38,744 nt of DNA from Bacteroidota bacterium (GCA_947448795.1 CANFOZ010000021.1:1-38744), one strand, 5' to 3'. Counted from the first letter of the stretch, positions 1 through 9,588 are shown. Notes: generated from the letters alone by a model not told the origin. A program made the numbers and translations.

Positions 1-2667
1 GGCTGGACGGGTACTTCAACTACTACCACCATCTCAGCAACCGCTGGAGCAAGTTCTGGAACGGTTTGCGTATCGGCAAGCAACGGCACCTGTTCGAGCG
101 CGCCGAGCTGCTTAAATATTACCGTGAACACACCACCGACCATCACTGTGCAACCGGTGGCTCAATCGGCTTGTACCGGCGGTTCCGTTACCTTCAGCGT
201 GGGCGCCACAGGCAGCACCCTTAGCTACCAATGGCGGAAAGGAACTACCAATGTAAGCGGAACCAACATCACGGGTGCAAACTCAGCGACCCTCGTCATC
301 AATCCTGTAGGAGCTGGCGATGTAGCTCCCGACTACAACGTGTTGATTACAGGCACCTGCACACCTTCTACCGCAACCTCCGTTAGCGTGGCCCTTTCGG
401 CAAGCACTGGAGCTACTATCAGCAGTCAACCTACTAGCCAAACCGTTTGTGCAGGATCGAATGTAACCTTGAATGTGACCGCTGCAGGCGCTACCGCCTA
501 CCAATGGATTAAAGGGGGTGTCAATATGAGCAACGGGGGTACTGCCTCCGGTGTCACCACTTCTTCCTTGGTGCTTACTGGTGTAAGTGCTGCGGATGCA
601 GCTGCTTATACAGTATCCGTTACGGGTGGATGCGGCAGTCCAACGGCTTCAAGCACGGCCAACCTTGTGGTAAATGCACTACCCGCCATCAGCTTACAGC
701 CTACAAGCCAAACCATCTGCGCAGGCTCTCCCGTTACTTTTAGTTCGGGAGCAACAGGCGCCGGATTAAGCTACCAATGGAAGAAAGGAGCAACGAATAT
801 GGTCAACGGGGGTAATGTTTCAGGCGCCCTTACGAGCACCTTGATATTGAATACTACCTCTGGTACCGATGCAGCAACCTACACCTTAGTGGTTACTGGC
901 ACCTGCCTCCCAACTGCAACCTCTGCTGCCGCAACGCTCACAGTAACATCAAGCCCGAGTATTGCTACCCAACCAACCGCGCAAACGGTTTGTTCAGGCA
1001 GCGCAGTAACTATCAGCATGACGGCAACCAATGGTGTATCTTACCAATGGAGAAAAGGCACAAGCAACCTTGTTAACGGTGGAGCCATTAGCGGCGCTAC
1101 AAGCAATACCCTGGTGATAAACCCAGTAGCTGGTACCGATGCCGCTACCAATTACAACTGTGTCGTTACAGGGGCCTGTGCGCCAACAGCAAACACCAAT
1201 GCCGTGGCGCTTGTTGTAAACCCTGTGCAAACTTTAACACTAGGAGCAAGTCCAACGTTTTGCGCAGGCAATGCCGCTACCATAGGTAGCTCGTCTTCAG
1301 CCGGCAATACCTACCTCTGGTCACCAGCCACAGGATTGAGCTCTGCCACCATCTCCAATCCAAGTGCAAATCCAACGAACACCACGGTTTACACCCTCAC
1401 ACAAACCAATACGACTAACGGATGCACAAGCACCGGTTCGGTTACTGTCAATGTAAATCCACTGCCGGCAGCTACAACAGGCAGCTCCCCAAACATCTGC
1501 GCTGGGAATGCCGCAACCATCGGCTCGGCTAATGCTGCAGGATCAACCTATAGTTGGACCCCAACAACCGGCTTGAGCTCAAGCACGGTTTCCAACCCAA
1601 GTGCAAATCCAACAAACACAACCACCTACACCCTGACTCAAACCATTACTGCTACCGGATGTTCCAAAAACGGCTTTGTAACCGTAAATGTAAATCCATT
1701 ACCAGCAGCCAATGCAGGAGCTGCGGCCTTTATTTGCGGCGGAACCTCTGCTACGCTTGGTGCAGCTAGTGTAGCTGGCTCAAGCTATAGCTGGACGCCA
1801 ACAACCGGGCTCAGTTCTGCGACCGTTTCAAACCCGGTGGTAACGGCAACAACGGCAACCACCTATACCCTAACTCAAACAGTAACGGCAACCGGTTGCT
1901 CCAACTCAAACACCGTGGATGTTTCAATAACCTCCGCACCAACCGCTTTTGCGGGCAACGACATCACCATTTGTCAAGGTACAAGCATCACCTTGGGTGG
2001 CAGCAGCACAGGGGGCATGACCTACAGCTGGACACCAAGCAGCACCCTCAGTGGTGCAACAACATCAGACCCGGTAGCAACACCATCCTCAACCACTAAT
2101 TATGTGGTTACGCAATCGGCAGGAGGTTCCTGTACGGATACCGACAGCGTCTTGGTGACGGTTAAAATTGCCCCGCTCATTCCTGTCATCACCATCAGTG
2201 GCTCGACGCTGGTGTGCAGCATTCCTGGCTTGACGTATCAATGGTTTCTTGACGGCATTGCGATTACCGGAGCGACCGCTCAAACCTATGTTCCAACTGC
2301 AAATGGTGTTTACACCGTAGAAGCTTTTAATAGCAATGGCTGCAGCACAACCTCACTCAACTTCAACTTCAGCACGCTCGGCATGCATCACGTATCTACT
2401 TCGCTAAATGCTAGGATCGAAGCATTTCCAAATCCGTTTTCAGAACAAACGTCTTTTGTGTTCTCCTCTCGGATTGGAGGCCCTGCCCAACTTGAGCTTT
2501 TCGATGCAACAGGCAAAAGCATTGCTGTTGTTTTTGAAGGCGCGCTATCTCCAGGACAGACTCAGGAAATTACGCTCGATGGGGCATCCTATCCAACAGG
2601 CATCTATATCTATCGTCTGCAAATTGGCAGCGATTGCATACATGGCAAATTGAGTGTGATTCGCTAA
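1..2667 (+). CDS. T9SS-exported Ig-like repeat adhesin, 5' end missing
   Basis: The reading frame is open from base 1, so the gene begins outside the window and 888 codons are visible; an internal GTG at 124 is not a convincing start because residues before it already look like the end of a PKD/Ig-type unit. After that come four Ig-like units of 90-92 residues, each with a Cys near the start, a YQW motif and a second Cys, then four units of 78-79 residues with a CxGxxxTxG start and SYSWTPTTGLS core. Residues encoded at about 2416-2664 form the type A sorting domain (FPNPFS, then a GxYxxRL-like end), which in this phylum directs outer-membrane passage by T9SS and cell-surface attachment or release. 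The role is inferred to be surface adhesion or matrix; no catalytic domain is seen. A strong terminator follows 20 bp after the stop. Confidence 0.9.
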   Translation, partial: GWTGTSTTTTISATAGASSGTVCVSASNGTCSSAPSCLNITVNTPPTITVQPVAQSACTGGSVTFSVGATGSTLSYQWRKGTTNVSGTNITGANSATLVINPVGAGDVAPDYNVLITGTCTPSTATSVSVALSASTGATISSQPTSQTVCAGSNVTLNVTAAGATAYQWIKGGVNMSNGGTASGVTTSSLVLTGVSAADAAAYTVSVTGGCGSPTASSTANLVVNALPAISLQPTSQTICAGSPVTFSSGATGAGLSYQWKKGATNMVNGGNVSGALTSTLILNTTSGTDAATYTLVVTGTCLPTATSAAATLTVTSSPSIATQPTAQTVCSGSAVTISMTATNGVSYQWRKGTSNLVNGGAISGATSNTLVINPVAGTDAATNYNCVVTGACAPTANTNAVALVVNPVQTLTLGASPTFCAGNAATIGSSSSAGNTYLWSPATGLSSATISNPSANPTNTTVYTLTQTNTTNGCTSTGSVTVNVNPLPAATTGSSPNICAGNAATIGSANAAGSTYSWTPTTGLSSSTVSNPSANPTNTTTYTLTQTITATGCSKNGFVTVNVNPLPAANAGAAAFICGGTSATLGAASVAGSSYSWTPTTGLSSATVSNPVVTATTATTYTLTQTVTATGCSNSNTVDVSITSAPTAFAGNDITICQGTSITLGGSSTGGMTYSWTPSSTLSGATTSDPVATPSSTTNYVVTQSAGGSCTDTDSVLVTVKIAPLIPVITISGSTLVCSIPGLTYQWFLDGIAITGATAQTYVPTANGVYTVEAFNSNGCSTTSLNFNFSTLGMHHVSTSLNARIEAFPNPFSEQTSFVFSSRIGGPAQLELFDATGKSIAVVFEGALSPGQTQEITLDGASYPTGIYIYRLQIGSDCIHGKLSVIR
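127..1218 (+). repeat. Four tandem Ig-like units (90-92 codons)
   Basis: Unit starts are at about 127, 403, 673 and 946, giving lengths of 92, 90, 91 and 91 codons. Each carries QPxxQxxCxG, a YQW(R/K)KG or YQWIKG core and a late TGxC. Conservation is at protein level with diverged DNA, so this is an old domain array. Confidence 0.85.
1219..2163 (+). repeat. Four tandem 78-79-codon units
   Basis: Units start at 1219, 1456, 1693 and 1930 and are 237, 237, 237 and 234 bp long. They share ICAGNAATIG-like starts, the SYSWTPTTGLSS core and TYTLTQT. Units 1 and 2 keep near-identical DNA: about 30 bp from 1354 recurs at 1591 with few changes, exactly 237 bp apart, so duplication was more recent than in the preceding array. 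Confidence 0.85.
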
Positions 2668-2686
2668 ACGAAGCTTCCATTCGCAA

Positions 2687-2718
2687 AGCCCCGTTCCAAA
2701 CGAACGGGGCTTTTTTTT
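2687..2718 (+). terminator. Rho-independent terminator of the Ig-like adhesin
   Basis: A perfect 10-bp stem AGCCCCGTTC / GAACGGGGCT encloses a 5-nt loop and runs into eight T residues. Confidence 0.92.
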
Positions 2719-3370
2719 GTCCTTTTCTGCTGACAAAACCCTTTGCTGCTGGGGCTTTTATGTATAATTGAGTGTCATTTTCGGAAGTTTTAGCGCTGTC
2801 TAGATTGTCCAAGACAAGAATTTAAGCGCTTGCTGAAATCCGATGACGAAAGTCCTCTTTTCAAACCTTGCTTGATTAAAACTTACCCTTGGATTTAATT
2901 AGATCCTAAAGTAAAGAATGCCTAAACGGGGTTAATTTGACCATTAGGACCTGTTATGCCAGAAAAAAATGGCGAAAATCTTACAGCTGCATGTTCAATT
3001 GCTTCTCTAGTAAAATTAGCATTCTTGCGGGAATACCTTTGTCAAAACAAAAAGTAGAAAGGCCCCGATTAAATTAAACAATCGAAAATGGCTCGAAAAA
3101 AAAACCATTGATAACCATGCACATAACCCATGTATAGAAACCTACTAAAAAGCGCGCCGTTAAAGGAATCGAGCATTTTAGTAAAAAAAATCGAATACCA
3201 TTGAGCAACAACACTTTAACATATATTTTATTTCGAATATTTAATATAAATAACTTTTAGTGTATGTTTTTATGTTACTTGTCGAAATTATAATTTATCA
3301 ACATACTTATTAGCGTATTTTTATATTGTTAATTATCACCCGCCCAATTAACCCATTAAAACTAAAGATT
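2719..3370. other. 650-bp AT-rich intergenic region
   Basis: No convincing gene, RNA or repeat is seen. AT content rises sharply towards 3180-3340. The only exact TAnnTTTG -7 element I noticed is TACCTTTG at 3034-3041, without a good -33 partner; if used, it would give a leader of roughly 320 nt. A weaker TTG at 3201 precedes TATATTTT at 3222. Start-like codons at 3326 are not supported. Confidence 0.6.
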
Positions 3371-6300
3371 ATGAAAACAAACACTACCCCCGCCAAATTT
3401 GTTTTCTGTGGAGCATTGATGATGGTATCGTTTATGCTTGCAACCGGAAACCCAGTAAATGCCCAAACTTTTATGTGGGCCAAACAGATCGGAGGCGCCG
3501 TCAAGCAAGAGACGAGCAGCTCCATAGCCAAAGACGCTAGTGGCAACACCTATGTAGCTGGACTGTTCTATAACACGTCCATCAACATTGGAGGCATTAC
3601 GCTTACAAAATCCGATGCAAGTTATCCTGACATCTTCGTTGCTAAATACAACGCCTCTGGTGTTGCCCAATGGGCAAAACGAGCTGGCGGAAGCAGCACC
3701 GAATCGTCTCCCTTAGTAACAGTGGATGCGAGCGGCAATGTATTTCTTTCAGGCTTCACATCAAGCACCAGCATGACGGTTGACGCCACAGCCTTAGCTG
3801 CTTCATATGGCGGGGGAGATATCTTCCTTGCTAAACTTAATACGAGCGGCGTGGTTCAGTGGGTTAAACGCGCAGGCGGAAACGGCGGCGACATGGCCGC
3901 AAGTATAAAAACCGACAGCAATGGAAACATCTATGCCTTTGGCACCTACCGTGGCACCAACATCGCTTTCGGTACTACCGTTTTAACCAATGGACACAAC
4001 GGACAGGATGAACTTTTTTTAGTGAAATACAACACCTCTGGAATCGCTGTTTGGGCAGTATCTGGTGCAGGCACGAACGTGAGCACACCGATTGCTTCAG
4101 CTACGTGCTTGGAAGTGGCTCGAAGCATGGATATTGACGCAAGCAACAACATCTATATAGGGGGCCATTTTGGAGTGGCTAAACTCGCTTTTCAATCGGC
4201 AGTTGCCAACAATAGCGGTCTTGAAGGAACCTACGATATCTTCATGGCAAAATTTAATGATGCAGGCAGCTTGCAATGGCTTAAGAAAGAAGGTGGTAAT
4301 GGCAGCGAATATTTATCAGACCTTGCCTATGACAACCAAGGCCGAATCGATATCAACGGCAGCTACTGCAATATATACAATGCCTATTCCTTTGCCATTG
4401 GCAGCACTACGCTTGCATCTAGCATGGGAATTTCTAACACTTTTCTTGCCCAATACACTTCGGCAGGAGCGATCAACTGGCTCATTCCAGGCAGGACGCA
4501 AAGCGAAAGCTTTTTGCGCACCGATTCAATCGGTAACATTTACATCACCGGTCGCTATGGCAATCCGTGTAACGATGTAGTAACTGCAAGTACGGAGATG
4601 GCTATTTTCAGATATACCAGCAGCGGAGCTGCAAGCTGGATAAAAAAATGCAGTGGTAGTTCAGCAGGAAACAACATTAAAGATTTAATCGTTACCCGCC
4701 AAGGCAACTTGGTGATGACCGGCGACTTGCTTAGCAACACGATGACCTTCGGCAGCAGCACAATCACCAAATCAGATGCGGTAGGGTCAAACATCGACTT
4801 CTACATTGCCTCCATGCATGGCTTGAATTTGCCCGTGATAACTGCTAGTTCGAGCGTATACATCTTCACTGGACAAACAGCAACCTTGAGCGCTACTAGC
4901 GCTACTAGCTACACTTGGTCTACTGGAGCCACCACGGCTACCATAAGCGCAGGTGCGGGCACCTACACGGTGACCACTAGCGATGGCACTGCAAACTCGG
5001 CTAGCTCTTGCCCTATCACAGTAGTGTCTAGTGCTATGCCAACTATTGCCGCTAGCGGGCCTACCTCCTTCTGTGCAGGCGGCTCGGTGGTGCTGACCGC
5101 CTCTAGTGGCGGCACTTCGTATCTCTGGTCCAATGGCGCAACGACCCAAGCCATCACTGCTAGTGCCTCTGGCAATTACACCGTAACCGTAACGTATGCT
5201 AACGGCAGCAGCGTAACTACTGCGGCCACCACCGTTACTTCAAATCCTTACCCTGTTCTTCCTTCCATCACCGGCAACACCAACGTATGCAACGGATCGA
5301 CTACCCAATTAAGCAATGCCACCACCGGCGGGGTGTGGGCAAGCTTTAATACAAGTGTCGCCACTATCAGTGCATCCGGATTGGTGACCGGTGTGGCGGA
5401 AGGATTAGCACAGATCCAATACATCGTGACATCAAGTGCAGGATGTGCATCTACCGTTGCCAAGACTATAACCACGTTTTCCACTTATAACGCATCCAAT
5501 AACTCATCCTTTACCTATTCAGGCGGATCCACAGGATACGACGGTGTATGCCTAGGACCCAATGCCACACGCGCCGTACTCTTCAAAGTTGCTCTAAACA
5601 ACCCGGTGGCTGGCTATTACCCAAAACTGAGCAGTGTTTCCGTTAGACGCAATTCGGTTTCGGGCTGGCAAGACTACGACAACCACGATTCAATCTGCAT
5701 ATATTATAGCAGTGACCCAAACGCAACCGACCTATCGGTAATTAATAACGCGGCCAACATGCTCGGCAATGCTTTTGCTGTTCTGACCCTCATCGGTAGC
5801 AACTTCTCCATTACCATGAACAACGGCGGGCTGTGTGTATCACCAGGTAACCACTACATCTACATTGTTGCCTACGAAGCTGCCAACTCCAGCGGACAAG
5901 GGTTCGATGCTTGGAGCGGAAACACACTGGCAGGCAGCCCTGCACCAAGCACCAACAGCACCATCCAATACCAACTGCAAACCTTCAACTATGGCTGTAC
6001 TGGTGGTGCGCAATACTCTTTCGGCAGTTTTAATGCTGCGCAAACCTGTACCCGACGTATATCTCCTACCTGTGCATCGACCTCGCGACTGGCAGGCAAC
6101 CTAAACAACGACGGCACCCAACTGGATGGAACAGCATACACCCCGCAACTGGAGCTGTCCTGCTACCCTAACCCATTCAACGACAAAACCACCTTCCGTT
6201 TCAGCACCGAAGAGAGCGGATCAACCCGACTGCTGATTACCGATATGACTGGCCGACTGGTGAAAGAAGTATATAGCGGCTACCTGAGCGCAGGACTGGA

Positions 6301-6406
6301 GCAAGAACTGGAATTCGATGGCTCGCTGCTGCCGGCAGGCATGTACTTCTATAGCCTGAGCTGCGGAGCAAAAACCCGCACTGGCAAAATGATCAATACC
6401 AAATAA
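3371..6406 (+). CDS. Secreted beta-propeller (SBBP-like) and Ig-domain protein with T9SS sorting domain
   Basis: The ATG at 3371 is chosen because it begins a clean signal peptide (MKTNTTPAKF..., cleavage after VNA near residue 31); an upstream in-frame TTG at 3326 only adds residues that spoil it. The product is 1011 residues. About residues 33-485 hold repeated SBBP-like units with the pattern DxxGNxYxxG, FxxKY/FLAKL and GxxQWxKxxGG, expected to fold as a beta-propeller. About 486-620 hold two Ig-like units (SYxWSxGATT), about 625-700 a BIG2-like unit (VATISASGLVTG), then a roughly 200-residue Cys-containing region I do not recognise, and a C-terminal type A sorting domain (YPNPFNDKT to GMYFYSL). 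Function is unknown beyond surface exposure or secretion by T9SS. It ends 3 bp from the convergent ppx-like gene. Confidence 0.9.
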   Translation: MKTNTTPAKFVFCGALMMVSFMLATGNPVNAQTFMWAKQIGGAVKQETSSSIAKDASGNTYVAGLFYNTSINIGGITLTKSDASYPDIFVAKYNASGVAQWAKRAGGSSTESSPLVTVDASGNVFLSGFTSSTSMTVDATALAASYGGGDIFLAKLNTSGVVQWVKRAGGNGGDMAASIKTDSNGNIYAFGTYRGTNIAFGTTVLTNGHNGQDELFLVKYNTSGIAVWAVSGAGTNVSTPIASATCLEVARSMDIDASNNIYIGGHFGVAKLAFQSAVANNSGLEGTYDIFMAKFNDAGSLQWLKKEGGNGSEYLSDLAYDNQGRIDINGSYCNIYNAYSFAIGSTTLASSMGISNTFLAQYTSAGAINWLIPGRTQSESFLRTDSIGNIYITGRYGNPCNDVVTASTEMAIFRYTSSGAASWIKKCSGSSAGNNIKDLIVTRQGNLVMTGDLLSNTMTFGSSTITKSDAVGSNIDFYIASMHGLNLPVITASSSVYIFTGQTATLSATSATSYTWSTGATTATISAGAGTYTVTTSDGTANSASSCPITVVSSAMPTIAASGPTSFCAGGSVVLTASSGGTSYLWSNGATTQAITASASGNYTVTVTYANGSSVTTAATTVTSNPYPVLPSITGNTNVCNGSTTQLSNATTGGVWASFNTSVATISASGLVTGVAEGLAQIQYIVTSSAGCASTVAKTITTFSTYNASNNSSFTYSGGSTGYDGVCLGPNATRAVLFKVALNNPVAGYYPKLSSVSVRRNSVSGWQDYDNHDSICIYYSSDPNATDLSVINNAANMLGNAFAVLTLIGSNFSITMNNGGLCVSPGNHYIYIVAYEAANSSGQGFDAWSGNTLAGSPAPSTNSTIQYQLQTFNYGCTGGAQYSFGSFNAAQTCTRRISPTCASTSRLAGNLNNDGTQLDGTAYTPQLELSCYPNPFNDKTTFRFSTEESGSTRLLITDMTGRLVKEVYSGYLSAGLEQELEFDGSLLPAGMYFYSLSCGAKTRTGKMINTK

Positions 6407-6409
6407 AAT

Positions 6410-7345
6410 CTACGCTAATGGAAGGGATCGCGAGAGCTGATCGAGCATCCCTTCCTTCAAAGCACCCGAGGCAAGCGACATCCTGTGTAATCCCGTTTTT
6501 TCTAAAACGAAGGCCGTAAAAAGAGAAGCCATTACAATCATGTCTACCCGCATTTCCACGAGGCCTTTCATGGAAGCACGTTCAAGGGTGGTGGATGCAA
6601 GGAGGACTCGATGAACCTCGTAAAACCGCATAAGGTCGAATTCGTTGTTCAAGCCCTTGCCCGACATCGTATCAACAAAACGCACATTGATTAGCTCGGC
6701 AAAGGTATCGAATGAACCACTTGACCCGATGAGCATCGTGGGCTGATGCAAGGCCACCGCTTCGAAAAGGGAAGCTAGCTCGGTATTAAAATAGGCATGT
6801 AATGAATCAATCGTTGCATCATCCATAGGATCGGGAGGATGGAACTTTTCCAACAAACGGGCAGCACCCAAGTTGAAGCTTTTTTTCCAAAAGATTTCCT
6901 CTCTATTGGCTAGAATAAATTCATTACTCCCGCCACCGATATCAAGAATCAAGACAGGCTGCTCCTGAACCGGAATGGATGGACGCACCCCATAATAGAC
7001 GTACTCCGCTTCTTGATCGCCTGTGATTAAGGTTATTTCAATACCTGTGAGTGCTTTTACCTCCTCGATAAACGCAGCTCCATTAGCCGCAGTTCGAACT
7101 GCAGAAGTAGCAAAGGCATTCACCTTCATCACCTTGTGCTCCTGCATAAGCGTTGCAAAGGATTGCAAGGCTTTAAGGCCTCTGAAAAAGGCCTCTGGCT
7201 GAATCCGATTATCGTGACCGCTGCCTTTGAGCAGTTTAACAGGTATCTTCTTTTTAAATACTTTCACATACCCACCACCAATAGCCATGTCCACGATGAG
7301 CAGGTGGAAGGTGTTTGATCCTAGGTCGAGCAAGGCTACTTTCAT
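6410..7345 (-). CDS. ppx: Ppx/GppA family phosphatase (exopolyphosphatase-like)
   Basis: The 311-residue product belongs to the ASKHA-fold Ppx/GppA family, which hydrolyses inorganic polyphosphate or pppGpp; sequence does not separate the two substrates. The phosphate-1 loop is visible at the N-terminus (LLDLGSNTFHLLI) and the phosphate-2 loop in the middle (LDIGGGSNEFI), followed by GSSGSFDTFAE. The length matches the short two-lobed form without the C-terminal HD-like domains of E. coli Ppx. It is the last gene of a minus-strand run, starting 9 bp after the permease stop, and it faces the preceding plus-strand gene with a 3-bp gap. A cytoplasmic location is expected. Confidence 0.88.
   Translation of the reverse strand: MKVALLDLGSNTFHLLIVDMAIGGGYVKVFKKKIPVKLLKGSGHDNRIQPEAFFRGLKALQSFATLMQEHKVMKVNAFATSAVRTAANGAAFIEEVKALTGIEITLITGDQEAEYVYYGVRPSIPVQEQPVLILDIGGGSNEFILANREEIFWKKSFNLGAARLLEKFHPPDPMDDATIDSLHAYFNTELASLFEAVALHQPTMLIGSSGSFDTFAELINVRFVDTMSGKGLNNEFDLMRFYEVHRVLLASTTLERASMKGLVEMRVDMIVMASLFTAFVLEKTGLHRMSLASGALKEGMLDQLSRSLPLA
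6420..6455. repeat. Perfect 9-bp inverted repeat inside the ppx 3' end
   Basis: GGAAGGGAT at 6420-6428 pairs with ATCCCTTCC at 6447-6455 across an 18-nt spacer. It lies 14 bp after the stop of the convergent plus-strand gene and could stop that transcript, but no T-run follows. Confidence 0.45.
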
Positions 7346-7354
7346 AACGTTGTA

Positions 7355-8665
7355 TTATCCTTTGTAAAAAAGCCAACGGGCTAGTTCGCGATAGGTAATT
7401 TTTTTTCCATAGAGCAAGATGCCTGTTCGGTATATCTTAGCAGCAAACCACGTGGTGCAAATAAAACCCAACACGAGTAGCGACATGGATAACGCTAGCT
7501 GCCAGCCAGGCACTCCGAAAGGCAGGCGCACCATCATTACCACGGGTGCGGTAAAGGGAATGATCGAAAACCAGAAAGCCACCGGGCTATCGGGGTTGGT
7601 GGTGACTACACTTTGAGCGATAATAAAGGAGAGAATCAAGGGAAGGGTGATCGGCAGCATGAACTGCTGGGTGTCCGTTTCGCTGTCTACCGCGGCTCCC
7701 ACAGCAGCAAACAAGGCTGAATAGAGCAGGTATCCACCCAAAAAATAAAAGATAAAAACAGCGATCAGCAAGCGTAGATCGAGGGTGCCCAGCATCTTCA
7801 TGATATCGGTTTCGGCGGCACTGTTAAGCATGGCCTGCGCCTGTGGATCAGCCAAGGCAGTGGTGGCCATCCCGTTGGGTGCCGACTCGGGCTGCATCAT
7901 CGATTGAATCGTTTTAGAAGCCACCGTGCTTATACCCATGGTTAAAATCACCCAAAGTAAAAACTGCGTGAGGCCCACCAAAGCCACGCCAACGATTTTT
8001 CCCATCATCAGCTCGAAAGGCCGCACAGAGGAGATGATAACTTCCACGATGCGATTGGTTTTCTCTTCCATCACGCCACGCATCACTTGCATGCCATACA
8101 AAAAGATGAAAATATAAATAAGAAAGCCGCCGATAAACCCGGCGATGGTAGCCACCTCGGTATTGCCTTGCTCCTCGCCTGTTTCGGTGGCCTTTACGGA
8201 TCGGATAGCCACCTCGGTATGCAGGGAGTCGAGCAACTCGCGACGCAAGCCGTGCGCAGTCAACTGCCTTTCGTAGAGCTGGCCTTCAATAGCCGTAGCG
8301 ATGCGTTCTTTTACCGTCAAGCTAACTTCTTTGGCCGCATAGAGCACCACGCCCGAACCGTCTATGGATGCTGACTTTGGAAGGTATAGTATGGCGTAAA
8401 AGCCGTCGTTGGAAAGGCGCTTCTTAGCATCGGCAAAGGCGATGTCGTTGCGCTCGTAATGAAGCTTGGCCTGATCTTTCATGTCGATACCGGCCTCGTC
8501 AATCACCTCGATGGTCACAAGCTCGTCGGTTTTGTTCGCCAAAAAAACAGGCACCACCATCAAGGCCGCCATCAGCAGCGGACCAAGAATGGTCATGATC
8601 AAAAATGATTTTTTCTTCACGCGCGTGAGGTATTCGCGACGGATAATAAGTCCTATGATCCTCAT
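7355..8665 (-). CDS. ABC-2 type transporter permease (NatB-like)
   Basis: This 436-residue membrane protein has one N-terminal segment at about residues 20-44 (after RREYLTRVKKKSF), a large soluble extracytoplasmic portion to about 170, then a block of hydrophobic segments from about 175 to 425. The layout matches the ABC-2 / NatB permeases, and EEKTNRIVEVIISS followed by G(K)IVG is characteristic of that family. Its ATG overlaps the stop of the upstream ATPase gene (ATGA), so the two are translationally coupled and form one exporter. Known relatives export Na+, drugs or peptides; the substrate here cannot be deduced. Confidence 0.9.
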   Translation of the reverse strand: MRIIGLIIRREYLTRVKKKSFLIMTILGPLLMAALMVVPVFLANKTDELVTIEVIDEAGIDMKDQAKLHYERNDIAFADAKKRLSNDGFYAILYLPKSASIDGSGVVLYAAKEVSLTVKERIATAIEGQLYERQLTAHGLRRELLDSLHTEVAIRSVKATETGEEQGNTEVATIAGFIGGFLIYIFIFLYGMQVMRGVMEEKTNRIVEVIISSVRPFELMMGKIVGVALVGLTQFLLWVILTMGISTVASKTIQSMMQPESAPNGMATTALADPQAQAMLNSAAETDIMKMLGTLDLRLLIAVFIFYFLGGYLLYSALFAAVGAAVDSETDTQQFMLPITLPLILSFIIAQSVVTTNPDSPVAFWFSIIPFTAPVVMMVRLPFGVPGWQLALSMSLLVLGFICTTWFAAKIYRTGILLYGKKITYRELARWLFYKG

Positions 8666-9588
8666 ATCAGCTCCTCCTTTTTTACAGCTTCAATAAAGAT
8701 GTCGTTCATGCTCGGGTACAAAGCCTTGAAGCCAATAATCTGCAACTCTCCAAGCAGGTGACGAAGCAAGCTGTTCGCGTCCTCTGTTTCTGGGATGCGA
8801 AGCGTAGCAACGTTGTTATCGGAAGCGGCCGCATTACTGAGGAGCTCGAAGCGCGGCGAAAGGAGCTTTACCAAAGTGGATGCGTCGCCTACATAGTCGA
8901 GCTGAAAAATATTCGTTTTAAAGGACTTTCGCAGCTGATTGACCGCTCCATCCAGGACCTTGCGAGATTTGTTGATTAAAGCGATGTGTGTACATAATTC
9001 CTCCACTGTTTCCATGCGGTGTGTTGACAACATTATGGTGGTGCCTGCGCGGTTGAGCGCAAGCAATTCGTCGCGGATCAAACTGGCATTGATGGGATCG
9101 AAGCCCGTGAAGGGTTCGTCGAGAATGAGCAGCTGGGGCTCGTGCACCAAGGTAACGATGAACTGCACTTTCTGCTGCATGCCTTTGGAAAGCTCTTCCA
9201 CTTTTTTGTTCCACCAGGTTTGCATCTCGAATTTTTCAAACCAGTAGCGGATGCGTTTCACGGCGTCGGCATGAGAGAGTCCTTTGAGCTGCGCGAGATA
9301 CAACGCTTGCTCGCCCACCTCCATCTTTTTATAAAGACCGCGTTCTTCGGGCAGGTAGCCGATATGCGCAATGTGTTGTGGAGCCAAGCGCTGACCATCA
9401 AAGAGCAGCTCGCCTTTATCGGGCCCCGTAATTTGATTAATGATGCGTATAAGCGAGGTTTTGCCCGCGCCATTGGGGCCCAACAAACCGAAGATGCTCT
9501 GCCGCTCAACAAGCATACTCACATCGTGCAATGCAACATGGTTGGCATAGGCCTTACTTACATTTCTGATTTCTAAAATAGCGGACAT
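8662..9588 (-). CDS. ABC transporter ATP-binding protein (NatA-like)
   Basis: The start is placed at the ATG at 9588 (MSAILEIRNVSKAY); the frame stays open to 9717 but that stretch is not ABC-like and overlaps the neighbouring gene. The 308-residue product has Walker A (GPNGAGKTS), a Q-loop region, signature LSKGMQQK, Walker B (LLILDEPFTGFD) and the H-loop STHRM. The LSKGM signature in place of LSGGQ is usual in the NatA group. A C-terminal extension of about 80 residues follows the nucleotide-binding domain, also typical of this group. It energises the permease encoded directly downstream with a 4-bp overlap. Confidence 0.93.
   Translation of the reverse strand: MSAILEIRNVSKAYANHVALHDVSMLVERQSIFGLLGPNGAGKTSLIRIINQITGPDKGELLFDGQRLAPQHIAHIGYLPEERGLYKKMEVGEQALYLAQLKGLSHADAVKRIRYWFEKFEMQTWWNKKVEELSKGMQQKVQFIVTLVHEPQLLILDEPFTGFDPINASLIRDELLALNRAGTTIMLSTHRMETVEELCTHIALINKSRKVLDGAVNQLRKSFKTNIFQLDYVGDASTLVKLLSPRFELLSNAAASDNNVATLRIPETEDANSLLRHLLGELQIIGFKALYPSMNDIFIEAVKKEELI

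Noticed and set aside
3326-3370. Upstream TTG start for the propeller protein
   Set aside because: It would put 15 non-hydrophobic residues before a good signal peptide starting at ATG 3371.
8662-9588. ABC signature LSKGM instead of LSGGQ as a defect
   Set aside because: This variant is normal in NatA-type ATPases, so it is no sign of loss of function.
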